Of a stretch of 64,000 bases of DNA, positions 35,250 to 44,612 are shown one piece after another; position 1 is the stretch's first letter; every line of letters starts with the position of its first letter. Made by a program: the position numbers and the translations under genes. Source of the stretch: an uncultured Roseivirga sp. (lineage in GTDB: Bacteria; Bacteroidota; Bacteroidia; Cytophagales; Cyclobacteriaceae); NCBI GenBank assembly GCA_947493005.1, contig CANLOY010000001.1:124001-188000 (forward strand). The letters run 5' to 3'. The notes beneath the pieces are model-generated. The model was not told where the DNA came from. It saw only the letters and a program-made list of their open reading frames with translations, and ran no database searches.

Positions 35250-37354
35250 GGTTTAGAGACAATATCAAACAAAGCGAAGCAGTCCTTTCAGCTTGCCTGT
35301 TGAAAGTAACCTGTTTTGCGCTATTTATATTCTTATTTAACTCGTGCTCAACAAAACAAAAGCAAGAAAGACTCAATCATTTAAAGGATGCGACCAGTCC
35401 ATACCTTTTACAACATGCTGGCAACCCTGTAGATTGGTTTCCCTGGGGAGAAAAGGCACTATCGCAAGCTCAAAATGAAGATAAACTACTGGTCATAAGT
35501 ATTGGATATGCTTCATGCCACTGGTGTCATGTAATGGAAAAAGAGTCTTACTCTGACACTACAGTTTCTCAAATCATGAACAGAAGTTTTGTTTCGATTA
35601 AAGTAGACAGGGAAGAGCGGCCTGATGTTGACCAGACTTATATGGATGCAGCCTTGGTACTAAATGGACAGGGCGGTTGGCCATTGAATATTGTCGCTTT
35701 ACCTGATGGACGCCCTGTCTTTGCTGGAACTTACTTTGAAAAGGAAGATTGGCTTAAGGTATTAAAGTTCTTCGAAGAGACTTATAAAAAGGACAAAAAC
35801 GAACTACTTCTTCAGGCCGAGGCAGTCATGGATGGAATAAAAGGAAGAGAGTTTATACCACTTGATAATATTGAAAATACATTTTCAAAAGAAGATTATC
35901 AAGGTCAGTATCAAGAAATACTTGACGCAATTGATTTGGAAAAAGGAGGCAAAAAAGGAGCTCCAAAATATCCAAAGCCCTATGTATTTGAAACCCTACT
36001 GGAAGCACATTATTTCTCAGACAATCCTTCAGCACTAGATGCTGTGAACAGCACACTAATGGCAATGGCTAGTGGTGGACTTTATGACCACTTAGGCGGT
36101 GGGTTTTCTCGATACACCTTGGATGAAAATTGGCGTATACCTCATTTTGAAAAGATGCTTTATGACAATGGTCAAATGATGGGTCTTTTCAGCAATGCTT
36201 ACAGGGTAACCAAAAATGAACTATTTAAAAACACTGTTATTGAAACATTCAGCTTTCTAGACAAAGAGCTCTCTGATAAATCAGGAGGGTTTTATTCTTC
36301 CATTGATGCAGATAGCGATGGAGAGGAAGGCAAATTTTACACGTGGACTTTGGCTGAGATTCAAAATCTATTAGGTAAAAACGCTGATGCCTTTTCTACT
36401 TTTTTCAACATTACGGAAAAGGGCAACTGGGAGCAGGGGAAAAATGTACTTTACTATTCTTCAGCCGATAAATATCACGGTAGTTCGAAAGACTTGAAGG
36501 TAGCCAAATCAGCATTACTTAAAGAAAGGAATAAACGAGTAAAGCCTAAAACCGATTCAAAGATCATCACCTCCTGGAATGCGGTGACCATTATTGGACT
36601 GGTAGATGCTTACTGGGCTTTCAGCCAAAAAGAGTTTCTGGATAGAGCAATTGAAGCCGGAGAGTTTATCAAAACTAAACAGCTCAAAAGTGATGGATCA
36701 CTTTATAGAAGTTATAAAGATGGCAAGTCATCAATCAATGGTTTTCTGGATGACTACGCCAGCACTATCAAGGCATTTATCAAATTATACCAAGCCACTT
36801 ATAACGAAGAGTGGCTATATGCAGCTTCAAATCTATTAGAACACACCTTAGACAACTTTAAAGCTCCAGAGTCTGCTATGTTCTACTATAAATCCCAAAA
36901 AGACAATCAATTAATCACCAGGAAAATTGAGCTTACTGATAACGATCTTCCGTCATCAAATGCCTTGATGGCCGAAAACCTCTTTGTACTAGGCACTTAC
37001 TTTACACGCAAGGAATACAAAGATCAGGCTAAGCAAATGCTTCAAAATACGGTTGCACAAATAGAGCAAAACACATTCTATCATGCTTCATGGGTACGAC
37101 TAATGGGCTTAACAACCCACTCATTCTATGAGGTGGCCATAGTTGGAGAAAATGCAGACACGAAAAGAGATGAGCTACTTCAGAAATTCATTCCTAATGC
37201 GATTGTTCTTGGAGGAGAAACTGAAGGAACTCTAGAATTACTAGAATACAAACTAATGGAAGGTCAAACAACCATTTATGTTTGCAATGAAGGGCTCTGT
37301 AAACTACCTGTTACTGAAGTTGGTAAAGCACGACCTCTGATATCAAAGGATTGA
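35246..37354 (+). CDS. DUF255 thioredoxin-fold/glycosyl-hydrolase-like lipoprotein (YyaL/SPATA20 family)
   Basis: 702 residues from a TTG start overlapping the GH2 stop; a TTG at 35300 would instead give a shorter signal ([14 protein letters not shown]). Both yield a lipoprotein lipobox, FNSC. The mature N-terminal domain is the DUF255 thioredoxin fold ([39 protein letters not shown] with CHWC). An all-helical six-hairpin-type region follows ([54 protein letters not shown]). The family's reaction is unsettled. Lipid anchoring differs from the cytoplasmic YyaL proteins. It sits inside a sugar operon, which is unusual. Confidence 0.88.
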   Translation: MRFRDNIKQSEAVLSACLLKVTCFALFIFLFNSCSTKQKQERLNHLKDATSPYLLQHAGNPVDWFPWGEKALSQAQNEDKLLVISIGYASCHWCHVMEKESYSDTTVSQIMNRSFVSIKVDREERPDVDQTYMDAALVLNGQGGWPLNIVALPDGRPVFAGTYFEKEDWLKVLKFFEETYKKDKNELLLQAEAVMDGIKGREFIPLDNIENTFSKEDYQGQYQEILDAIDLEKGGKKGAPKYPKPYVFETLLEAHYFSDNPSALDAVNSTLMAMASGGLYDHLGGGFSRYTLDENWRIPHFEKMLYDNGQMMGLFSNAYRVTKNELFKNTVIETFSFLDKELSDKSGGFYSSIDADSDGEEGKFYTWTLAEIQNLLGKNADAFSTFFNITEKGNWEQGKNVLYYSSADKYHGSSKDLKVAKSALLKERNKRVKPKTDSKIITSWNAVTIIGLVDAYWAFSQKEFLDRAIEAGEFIKTKQLKSDGSLYRSYKDGKSSINGFLDDYASTIKAFIKLYQATYNEEWLYAASNLLEHTLDNFKAPESAMFYYKSQKDNQLITRKIELTDNDLPSSNALMAENLFVLGTYFTRKEYKDQAKQMLQNTVAQIEQNTFYHASWVRLMGLTTHSFYEVAIVGENADTKRDELLQKFIPNAIVLGGETEGTLELLEYKLMEGQTTIYVCNEGLCKLPVTEVGKARPLISKD

Positions 37355-37413
37355 TCAAACATCTTCTTATTTTTGGGCATAAATATTTGTAATCGAGCTG
37401 ATTCTACCCAAAA

Positions 37414-39603
37414 ATGTTTTCCAAGCTTAAAAGGTGGCAAAAAGGCCTTCTGATTTTCTTTTCAATAATCATTATCATTTTGATAATTCTTCCCCCAATA
37501 GCCAAGAGGGTCATAGAAAAGAATAGTGTAGAATGGGTAGGACGAAAAATTGAAATAGGAAAACTAAAAATCAACTACTTCCGGTTCAGTGTAACCATCA
37601 AAGAATTCAAACTGTTTGAAGAAGATGCGCAAAGTAACTTCGTATCCTTCGATAGGCTCTATTTCAACTTTAACCCCTGGCCCCTTTTCAGTGATAAAAT
37701 TTCAGTATCAGCTTTTGAGCTGGAAAACCCTGAAATAATACTCGTTCAAAAAACCGACACTACTTTCAATTTTGAATATCTGATGGAAAGTGGTGACACC
37801 ACAATTGTTGAAGAAACCATAGACAGTCTGGCGGATGAAGCTCCACTATTCGATGTCAAATTTTCAATCGACAACATTAAACTTATTGGAGGACACATGA
37901 CCTACAATGATGAGTTAATGGCTCATAAAATGGAGATGGAAGATATTAACCTTTCTATTCCTCACATTGCTTGGGACAACAAACAGTCAAACCTGGGGCT
38001 GGATTTTGATTTTGGTGAAGATGGAAGCGTGCATGTTGATGGTACATTACACCCAACAGAAGAAACCTATGCCCTTAATCTGGCGCTATCCAATATCGAT
38101 CTGGGTTTTATTTCGAATTACCTGACTGATTATATGCTAATAGATTCCCTGAAAGGAAAACTGAACTCCAAGATCCAGTTGAAAGGCAGCCTGAGAGAAA
38201 CCATGGATTTTGTACTTGGAGGTAGTGCCGAAGTTAAAGGCTTGAGCATTACAGAAGTCAATCGATCTGAGTGGGCAAGTGCCAAATCTGTGGGAGTGGT
38301 TTTTGACAAGCTTCACCCCTATAAAAACAATTACAAGTTTTCATCTATGTGGATTGAAGAACCCGTTGTGCAGGTCACATTGGCTGATTCAATTACTAAT
38401 CTGGAGAAGGTCTTTGCCCCTTTAATGGTTGAAACCGATAGCCTGGAGAAAACTACAGAAACACCAACAACCGAAGAGGAAACTATCTTTTATAGCATAG
38501 ATTCTATTTGGATGAAAAATGGAAAAGTCTCTTTCAATGATGAAACGCTTGGGAGATCCTTTCACTACTATTTGCTGGATATTGATTTTGAAACACACAG
38601 CATTGTGAGTACCTCTAATCAGGTTCCGTTGAACCTATCCATCAACCTTAACAATGCAGGCGAGTTCAAAGGAAATGGTATGCTTGATCCTATGGAGCCC
38701 TACAACTTTAAATTTGACGGTGCCATCAAAAACATGTCGTTAACCAGTCTTTCGCCCTACACTGAATATTATATAGCAGCACCGGTTACCAGAGGAAGAT
38801 TGGACTATGATGTTTCCGTGGACATGACCCCTAATAGCCTGAAAAACGAGAATAAGATTAAGATTAACCGCATTAGATTTGGAGATAAGGTAAAAAATGA
38901 AACAGCAATTAAACTCCCTATCAAGTTGGCCATCTATATGGTAGAAAACCCTAAAGGAATCGTTGATTTTGATTTTCCGGTAAAGGGTAACCCTTCGGAT
39001 CCAAGCTTTCGGGTAGGCCCTATCATCTGGAAAACGGTAACCAATACCATTCTTAAAGTAACCACTTCACCCATCAACATCTTAGGCAAACTGGTGACTA
39101 CTAATCCCGAAAAACTGAAGCAGGTTGCATTTGAATATGGACAGGATAGCCTTACAGATTCGCAAATTGAAACTTTGAACACGCTGGTTTCAATTCAAAA
39201 GAAAAAACCCGAATTGACTTTCACCTATATTCAGGAAACCAGTCTACAAAAGGAGAAAGAAGCCATTGCCATTGAAGCAGTAAAAAATCAGTTCCTGCAA
39301 ACAAATCCAACCTCCAACAACATTGACAATGCCAATTCCGAGTTCCTTATCTATGTTAATCAACAGGTAGCCAATGAACAAACCAGCCTTGGCGAAAAAT
39401 GTATTGAAATACTGGGGCAAGACAAAGTAGATGAGTTGTTCAATAATGTGATTGAAAAGAGAAATAAGGTCCTTGAATCATTCTTTGCAAATCACCCGGA
39501 AGGTCAGGCCCTAAAAGTTAAGATCAGAACTGCAGATTTAAGAAATATAGCCCAGGAACAGCAGTCCCCCAAGTTCAGGATTGAAGTTGGTCTGGACGAT
39601 TAG
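37414..39603 (+). CDS. DUF748 (AsmA-like) membrane-anchored protein
   Basis: 729 residues. An N-terminal membrane helix (about 10-32: GLLIFFSIIIIILIILPPIA) is followed by an extended beta-rich periplasmic region typical of DUF748/AsmA-like proteins (IEIGKLKINYFRFSVTIKEFKLFE, FDRLYFNFNPWPLFSDKISVSAFELENPEIILVQ). The family belongs to the bridge-like, groove-forming protein class tied to lipid transport between membranes; that link is established for relatives such as TamB and YhdP, not for this protein. The C-terminus is helical with charged segments. It starts 59 bp after the DUF255 gene and ends tail-to-tail over the AraC stop codon. Confidence 0.82.
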   Translation: MFSKLKRWQKGLLIFFSIIIIILIILPPIAKRVIEKNSVEWVGRKIEIGKLKINYFRFSVTIKEFKLFEEDAQSNFVSFDRLYFNFNPWPLFSDKISVSAFELENPEIILVQKTDTTFNFEYLMESGDTTIVEETIDSLADEAPLFDVKFSIDNIKLIGGHMTYNDELMAHKMEMEDINLSIPHIAWDNKQSNLGLDFDFGEDGSVHVDGTLHPTEETYALNLALSNIDLGFISNYLTDYMLIDSLKGKLNSKIQLKGSLRETMDFVLGGSAEVKGLSITEVNRSEWASAKSVGVVFDKLHPYKNNYKFSSMWIEEPVVQVTLADSITNLEKVFAPLMVETDSLEKTTETPTTEEETIFYSIDSIWMKNGKVSFNDETLGRSFHYYLLDIDFETHSIVSTSNQVPLNLSINLNNAGEFKGNGMLDPMEPYNFKFDGAIKNMSLTSLSPYTEYYIAAPVTRGRLDYDVSVDMTPNSLKNENKIKINRIRFGDKVKNETAIKLPIKLAIYMVENPKGIVDFDFPVKGNPSDPSFRVGPIIWKTVTNTILKVTTSPINILGKLVTTNPEKLKQVAFEYGQDSLTDSQIETLNTLVSIQKKKPELTFTYIQETSLQKEKEAIAIEAVKNQFLQTNPTSNNIDNANSEFLIYVNQQVANEQTSLGEKCIEILGQDKVDELFNNVIEKRNKVLESFFANHPEGQALKVKIRTADLRNIAQEQQSPKFRIEVGLDD

Positions 39604-40508
39604 TGCAATTCCGGTACTTTGTCTCCTGAAAACTCATGGTCCTTTCTAGAGCGTAAATACTCTGAAGGCGACATTTTCATTTTCTTTTTAAACTGGCGGT
39701 TAAAGTGTGAAATATTATTATAACCGCAGCAATAACTAATTTCAAGCACCCCCATCTGTTTTTCCATCAGCATTTTGCAAGCAAATCCAATGCGGATTTC
39801 ATTTAGAAATTCCGTAAAGGTCTTTTGGGTAGTCCTTTTAAAGTATCGGCAAAACGATGATTTATTCATACTTACCAGATCGGCAATGTCATCAATCTTG
39901 ATTTCTTCTTGAAAATGATTCATTACATGATCATACACTTTGTCAAGTTTAGACTCACCAACTTCATCAAAGTGATTTATAAATCCCAAACTGGCAATGG
40001 ATTGAGCATTTTCATCTCGGGAAAGAATCATGAGGATCTCCAGAAAACACAACAGTTGCTCCATCCCGATCATATTTTGAAGAGCTTCTATTTTCGGGCC
40101 AGCCTTTTTAATGATAGAATCAGAAAATTTGAGCCCTAATCTTGAGTTTTCTATTAACAAATGAATCGGGCGTAACTCGGGAATCTCCTCCAATTTGGTT
40201 TTCAGAAACATTGGACTAAAATGAGTCACAAATGCCTCTGCCTTTAGCTCCGAATCAGGCTCAAAATACTCTCGGTCATTCTGATACATATGAGGAAGGT
40301 TGCTTCCTATCAAAATCAATTCACCCGCCTGAAAACGATCAATATCGTCACCAATAAACCTTGTCCCCTCACTGCGAACCATATACACCAATTCCAACTC
40401 AAGATGATAGTGCCAGACCTTCAAAAAGTTTGAAAAGCTATGTTTCTCAGTAGAAAATGAACGATCGGGTGTTACTCCTCTTTTTAATAATGTTGCCTTC
40501 ACTGACAT
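39600..40508 (-). CDS. AraC family transcriptional regulator
   Basis: The frame opens at 40607, but the upstream 33 codons overlap the divergent L-fuconate dehydratase start. ATG at 40508 restores a normal start and intergenic space, giving 302 residues. An N-terminal cupin-type sensor (WHYHLELELVYMVRSEGTRFIGDDIDRFQAGELILIGSNLPHMY) precedes a double helix-turn-helix AraC/XylS domain (about 200-295: DIADLVSMNKSSFCRYFKRTTQKTFTEFLNEIRIGFACKML, ISYCCGYNNISHFNRQFKKKMKMSPSEYL). It probably senses a sugar, by position L-fucose or an oxidised derivative, and controls the adjacent catabolic genes. Confidence 0.9.
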   Translation of the reverse strand: MSVKATLLKRGVTPDRSFSTEKHSFSNFLKVWHYHLELELVYMVRSEGTRFIGDDIDRFQAGELILIGSNLPHMYQNDREYFEPDSELKAEAFVTHFSPMFLKTKLEEIPELRPIHLLIENSRLGLKFSDSIIKKAGPKIEALQNMIGMEQLLCFLEILMILSRDENAQSIASLGFINHFDEVGESKLDKVYDHVMNHFQEEIKIDDIADLVSMNKSSFCRYFKRTTQKTFTEFLNEIRIGFACKMLMEKQMGVLEISYCCGYNNISHFNRQFKKKMKMSPSEYLRSRKDHEFSGDKVPELH

Positions 40509-40546
40509 TAATTTAACACTATCTATCAAAAAATAGAGCAGTAATG

Positions 40547-40554
40547 CAAAAATA
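40547..40554 (-). promoter_or_regulatory. Candidate -7 box for the AraC gene
   Basis: On the minus strand this reads TATTTTTG, matching TANNTTTG, with transcription beginning near 40540 and a roughly 30-nt leader to ATG 40508. It supports the shorter AraC start. No clear -33 element is visible. Confidence 0.35.
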
Positions 40555-40613
40555 GTACAAGAACTCGTATACACTAACGTAGTATTCACCCTTTGGATTT
40601 GAGACATTCGATT

Positions 40614-41960
40614 ATGATCAAAAGTGGCATCTACTCAGACTGTGAGATTGTGGCGTATGAAGTGAAAGATATTCGCTTTCCGACCAGTAAAACCCTAGAC
40701 GGCTCCGATGCAATGAATCCTGACCCGGACTATTCGGCTGCCTACCTTATTCTAAAAACTGATATCCCTTCCCTTGAAGGTCATGGACTGACATTCACTA
40801 TAGGTCGAGGCAATTCTATATGTGTCGAAGCAATTAGAGAATTTATGCCAATGGTTGTTGGCCAAAAGCTAAGCACCATTACCAAAAACATGGGGGCCTT
40901 TTGGAGCAAACTGAATGGTGATAGTCAATTAAGGTGGCTAGGCCCTGAAAAAGGTGTAATTCATATTTCTTTAGGGGCAGTCGTAAATGCAGTTTGGGAC
41001 CTATATGCTAAATGGGAAAACAAACCACTCTGGAGACTCATTGCCGATATGAGTCCTAAAGAGCTCATCTCTTGCATAGATTTCACTTACATTACCGATG
41101 TAATTACTCCTGAAAAGGCACTTAAGAATTTAGAATCAAAGGCAGCTTCTAAGCAGGAGAGAATAGATCAGTTAATGGCGAATGGCTACCCTGCCTATAC
41201 CACATCTGCTGGCTGGCTTGGCTATTCCGATGAAAAAATAAGAAGACTCTGTAAAGAAGCAATTAACGAAGGCTGGAACTATGTAAAGATGAAAGTTGGC
41301 AGCGATATCAATGATGATATTCGAAGAGCAGCTATTATTAGAGAAGAGATTGGGTATGGAAGAGCCTTGATGATGGACGCTAATCAAAAATGGGGAGTAG
41401 ATGAGGCCATAAAAAACATGAAGGCACTCGATCAGTTTAACCCCCTGTGGATAGAAGAGCCAACAAGTCCGGATGACATTCTAGGCCACAAAAAGATACG
41501 AGAAAGTATTAACCCAATACAGGTGGCAACTGGCGAGCACTGCCAAAACAGAATCATGTTTAAACAGTTTATGACTGCTGGAGCTATGGATTTTTGCCAA
41601 ATAGACAGTTGTAGACTTGGAGGAGTTAACGAAGTACTTGCTGTTTTGCTAATGGCCGATGAACTGAATATTCCTGTTTGCCCTCATGCCGGAGGAGTTG
41701 GTCTTTGTGAATATGTCCAACACTTATCCATGATTGATTTTATTTGTATAAGTGGAACCACAGAAGGAAGGGTAATTGAGTATGTTGATCATTTACACGA
41801 ACATTTCGAATCCCCGGTAATAATAAAACGTGCCGCTTATATGCCACCGGCAGATCCAGGGTATAGCATTACAATGAAAGAAGAATCAATAGAGACTTAT
41901 AGCTACCCAAATGGTGCTTATTGGTCTCAGGAAAAAATAAGTGTCAATGGACAAGTTTAG
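40614..41960 (+). CDS. fucD: L-fuconate dehydratase
   Basis: 448 residues from ATG 40614 (the frame opens at a TTG at 40593). This is an enolase-superfamily acid sugar dehydratase with the family N-terminus (VKDIRFPTSKTLDGSDAMNPDPDYSAAYLILKT). The barrel carries WNYVKMKVGSDINDD (KxK catalytic site), MMDANQKWGVDEAI (metal Asp), LWIEEPTSPDDILGH (Glu), VATGEHCQNRIMFKQF (Glu-His) and VCPHAGGVGLCEY (the general acid His). The length and the SDAMNPDPDYSAAY signature match L-fuconate dehydratase, which makes 2-keto-3-deoxy-L-fuconate. It is the first gene of the fucose set; the next gene starts inside its last codons. Confidence 0.93.
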   Translation: MIKSGIYSDCEIVAYEVKDIRFPTSKTLDGSDAMNPDPDYSAAYLILKTDIPSLEGHGLTFTIGRGNSICVEAIREFMPMVVGQKLSTITKNMGAFWSKLNGDSQLRWLGPEKGVIHISLGAVVNAVWDLYAKWENKPLWRLIADMSPKELISCIDFTYITDVITPEKALKNLESKAASKQERIDQLMANGYPAYTTSAGWLGYSDEKIRRLCKEAINEGWNYVKMKVGSDINDDIRRAAIIREEIGYGRALMMDANQKWGVDEAIKNMKALDQFNPLWIEEPTSPDDILGHKKIRESINPIQVATGEHCQNRIMFKQFMTAGAMDFCQIDSCRLGGVNEVLAVLLMADELNIPVCPHAGGVGLCEYVQHLSMIDFICISGTTEGRVIEYVDHLHEHFESPVIIKRAAYMPPADPGYSITMKEESIETYSYPNGAYWSQEKISVNGQV

Positions 41961-42723
41961 TTTAAAAGGTAAAACAGCCATAATTACAGGAGCAGGGAGT
42001 GGTATTGGTAAAGCCATAACCTTAACCTTTGCTCAATCAGGTGCCCATGTGCATGCTCTGGAATTAAACAAGGACTTGATCACTACTTTGGTTCATGAAG
42101 CACAAAGTAATGGTGGAAAAATTGACGGTCATACTTGTGATGTTTCTGACCAGAAACAAGTGAAGCAAGTTGTCGATAAAATTGCCAAAAACCACAGAAT
42201 AGATGTCCTAATCAATAATGCCGGAATAGCCCATGTGGGTAATCTTGAAGCTACTTCTGAAGAAGATATTGACCGTATCTACGATGTTAATGTAAAAGGC
42301 GTTTATAATGGTATGCTTGCCTGTGTTCCTCATATGAAAAAGCATGGAGGAGCAATCCTTAACCTGGCTTCAGTTGCTTCTTCGGTAGGTATAGCCGATC
42401 GTTTTGCCTACTCTATGAGCAAGGGAGCCGTACTTACTATGACACTTTCAGTAGCCAAAGATTACCTTGATTATGGCATAAGGTGTAACTGTATATCACC
42501 CGGTAGAGTACATACTCCTTTTGTAGATGGATTTATAGCCAAAAACTATCCAGGTAAAGAAGCTGAAATGTTTGAAAAACTATCAGCAACTCAACCCATC
42601 GGGAGAATGGGTAAGCCAGAAGAAATTGCAGATTTAGCATTATTTCTATGTTCTGAGCAAGCCTCTTTCATTACTGGTACGGATTACCCGATCGATGGTG
42701 GATTTATAAAACTTAACACTTAA
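41947..42723 (+). CDS. SDR dehydrogenase, probably 2-keto-3-deoxy-L-fuconate dehydrogenase
   Basis: 258 residues from ATG 41947 (GTG at 41941 is in frame). A classical short-chain dehydrogenase: TGAGSGIGKA nucleotide-binding loop, LINNAG, and the catalytic Tyr-Lys in YSMSKGAV with Ser in NLASVASS. By position it should oxidise 2-keto-3-deoxy-L-fuconate to the 2,4-diketo acid, the step between FucD and the FAH-type hydrolase. L-fucose dehydrogenase, the first enzyme of the pathway, is also an SDR, so the assignment is not certain from sequence. It overlaps fucD by 14 bp and ends at the first base of the next gene. Confidence 0.85.
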   Translation: MDKFSLKGKTAIITGAGSGIGKAITLTFAQSGAHVHALELNKDLITTLVHEAQSNGGKIDGHTCDVSDQKQVKQVVDKIAKNHRIDVLINNAGIAHVGNLEATSEEDIDRIYDVNVKGVYNGMLACVPHMKKHGGAILNLASVASSVGIADRFAYSMSKGAVLTMTLSVAKDYLDYGIRCNCISPGRVHTPFVDGFIAKNYPGKEAEMFEKLSATQPIGRMGKPEEIADLALFLCSEQASFITGTDYPIDGGFIKLNT

Positions 42724-43577
42724 TGAAACTAATAAGATTCAAATCATCCGGTAAGATTAAGCCAGGCATTATTAACAAAAAAGGAGAATGGTTAGATGTG
42801 AGCAGGTTTGGAGAAGACTATAATGAGGAGTTCTTTTCAAACAATGGCATTCAAAGGTTGATTACCTGGTTATCAGGTAACATTGACAATTGCCCTAAAG
42901 TCTCTCAGGACGAACAACTGGCGCCACCTGTTTGCAGGCCATCCAAAATTGTATGCGTTGGTCTCAATTACGCTCAACACGCCAAGGAAAGTGGTATGCA
43001 ATTACCTAAAGAACCTGTCCTGTTCTTTAAATCCACAAGTGCAGTTTGTGGTCCTAATGATGATGTCATTATACCAAAAAACAGTACTAAAACTGATTGG
43101 GAAGTAGAATTGGCTGTGGTTATTGGCAAAAAGGCATCTTATGTAAACGAATCTGATGCAATGAGCCATGTTGCCGGATACCTCGTTCATAATGATGTCA
43201 GCGAAAGGGAGTTTCAATTGGAGCGAGAAGGCCAGTGGGTTAAGGGTAAAAGTAATGACACCTTTGCACCTCTTGGACCATGGTTAGTTACAACTGACGA
43301 AATCAACGATCCTCATGATTTAAGGCTTTGGCTAAAACTCAATGGTGAGATGATGCAAGACAGTAATACCTCAGATATGGTATTTAAAATCCCTGAATTG
43401 ATCAGTTACATCAGTCAGTTTATGACTTTGCTGCCTGGTGATATCATTTCAACAGGAACCCCTTTTGGGGTTGGCCTGGGGCTTGACCCTCAACGCTATC
43501 TGACACCAGGTGATGTGATGGAACTGGGAATTGACGGGCTTGGCTTTGCAAAACAAACCGTAATAAAATACGAATGA
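42723..43577 (+). CDS. FAH-family 2,4-diketo-3-deoxy-L-fuconate hydrolase
   Basis: 284 residues of the fumarylacetoacetate hydrolase family. Motifs are KIVCVGLNYAQHAKESG (about 77-93), LFFKSTSAVCGPNDDVIIP, TDWEVELAVVIGKKA (metal Glu pair), GYLVHNDVSEREFQ and STGTPFGVGLG. The family splits a carbon-carbon bond next to a carbonyl using a divalent metal. In the L-fucose oxidative pathway the substrate is 2,4-diketo-3-deoxy-L-fuconate, giving pyruvate and L-lactate. Family sequences alone do not separate this from ureidoglycolate lyase or other acylpyruvases; the gene order makes the fucose role likely. The start overlaps the SDR stop (TAATG). Confidence 0.87.
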   Translation: MKLIRFKSSGKIKPGIINKKGEWLDVSRFGEDYNEEFFSNNGIQRLITWLSGNIDNCPKVSQDEQLAPPVCRPSKIVCVGLNYAQHAKESGMQLPKEPVLFFKSTSAVCGPNDDVIIPKNSTKTDWEVELAVVIGKKASYVNESDAMSHVAGYLVHNDVSEREFQLEREGQWVKGKSNDTFAPLGPWLVTTDEINDPHDLRLWLKLNGEMMQDSNTSDMVFKIPELISYISQFMTLLPGDIISTGTPFGVGLGLDPQRYLTPGDVMELGIDGLGFAKQTVIKYE

Positions 43578-44416
43578 GAATAGACGCCCACCAACATTTT
43601 TGGAACTACAACCCGGTTAGAGATAGCTGGATTGACGATAAAATGGAGGTTTTAAAAAGAGACTTTCTTCCACAGTCACTTAAAAAAGAATTTGATGATT
43701 GTGGAATTGATGGTTGTGTTGCCGTTCAGGCAGACCAGTCACAGGCAGAAACTAACTTTTTACTCCAACTAGCTTCCGAAAATACTTTTATCAAAGGAGT
43801 TGTTGGCTGGGCAGACCTTCAGGCGAAAGATATAGAGCAACAACTATCAAGACTATCAGGAAATAAACGGCTCAAAGGAATAAGGCACATAGTACAAGCA
43901 GAGTCAATCGACTTTATGCAAGGTGAAGCTTTCAGAAGAGGAATTTCTGCACTTGCTTATTTCAACCTGACTTACGACATTTTAATTTTCCCTAAACATC
44001 TGGGTTCCGCTCTGGAACTGGTTCGCCAGTTTCCGGAGCAACCCTTTGTGATTGACCACATAGCCAAACCTCTGATCAAGGAGCAGGCCATGTCTCCATG
44101 GAAGGAGCAAATCCGAGAAATTGCCCAGGCTCCAAATGTATATTGTAAAGTATCAGGCCTAGCAACTGAAGCAGATTGGCATACATGGAATCCAAATGAT
44201 ATCTATCCTTATCTGGACATCGTATTTGAGGCTTTTGGAACAGATCGTCTAATGTTCGGGTCAGACTGGCCTGTGTGTTTACTAGCCGGAAATTATCAGA
44301 CTACATATGAATTAGTCTCTCACCATTTGGAATCATTTCCTCAAGCCGACAGAGAAAAGGTTTTAGGACTGAACGCTCAGAATTTCTATAACTTAGAGTT
44401 AGGGACATCCGACTAA
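43574..44416 (+). CDS. L-fucono-lactonase, amidohydrolase family
   Basis: 280 residues, an amidohydrolase-superfamily TIM barrel. The N-terminal metal motif is RIDAHQHFWNY. Later conserved sites are KGIRHIVQ, FVIDHIAKP (metal or catalytic His), VYCKVSGL and DRLMFGSDWPVCLLAG, where the strand-8 Asp acts as base. This is the COG3618/fuconolactonase pattern, which hydrolyses L-fucono-1,5-lactone to L-fuconate before FucD. It overlaps the hydrolase stop (ATGA) and closes the four-gene catabolic set; a 196-bp gap with a paired palindrome follows. Confidence 0.88.
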   Translation: MRIDAHQHFWNYNPVRDSWIDDKMEVLKRDFLPQSLKKEFDDCGIDGCVAVQADQSQAETNFLLQLASENTFIKGVVGWADLQAKDIEQQLSRLSGNKRLKGIRHIVQAESIDFMQGEAFRRGISALAYFNLTYDILIFPKHLGSALELVRQFPEQPFVIDHIAKPLIKEQAMSPWKEQIREIAQAPNVYCKVSGLATEADWHTWNPNDIYPYLDIVFEAFGTDRLMFGSDWPVCLLAGNYQTTYELVSHHLESFPQADREKVLGLNAQNFYNLELGTSD

Positions 44417-44491
44417 AACTTGAATTCAATAAAAATATGCCACTAAAACATCCGAGAATAGATTTTTCTTTAAGACTCAAAACCAACCCTA

Positions 44492-44526
44492 CCCTAAAGG
44501 GAGTTGCCAAGAGTATCCCTTTAGGG
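44492..44526. repeat. Paired CCCTWWAGGG palindromes in an intergenic gap
   Basis: CCCTAAAGGGA (44492-44502) and TCCCTTTAGGG (44516-44526) form an 11-bp perfect inverted repeat with a 13-nt loop, and each arm is itself nearly palindromic. No T tract follows on either strand, so a terminator is unlikely; paired operator sites are possible. The gap 44417-44612 has no gene. Confidence 0.6.
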
Positions 44527-44612
44527 AATAAAAAGGGTGATTTTCAGCTATTTCTTCGATCTCAAAAAAATCTTTCTCGGATGACAGTAACTTAGAATAA
44601 GATTTTTTATCC

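Noticed and set aside
40509-40607. N-terminal extension of the AraC protein with a hydrophobic segment (possible membrane anchor)
   Set aside because: It overlaps the divergent L-fuconate dehydratase start, and a normal AraC-type beginning and a -7 box fit the ATG at 40508 better.
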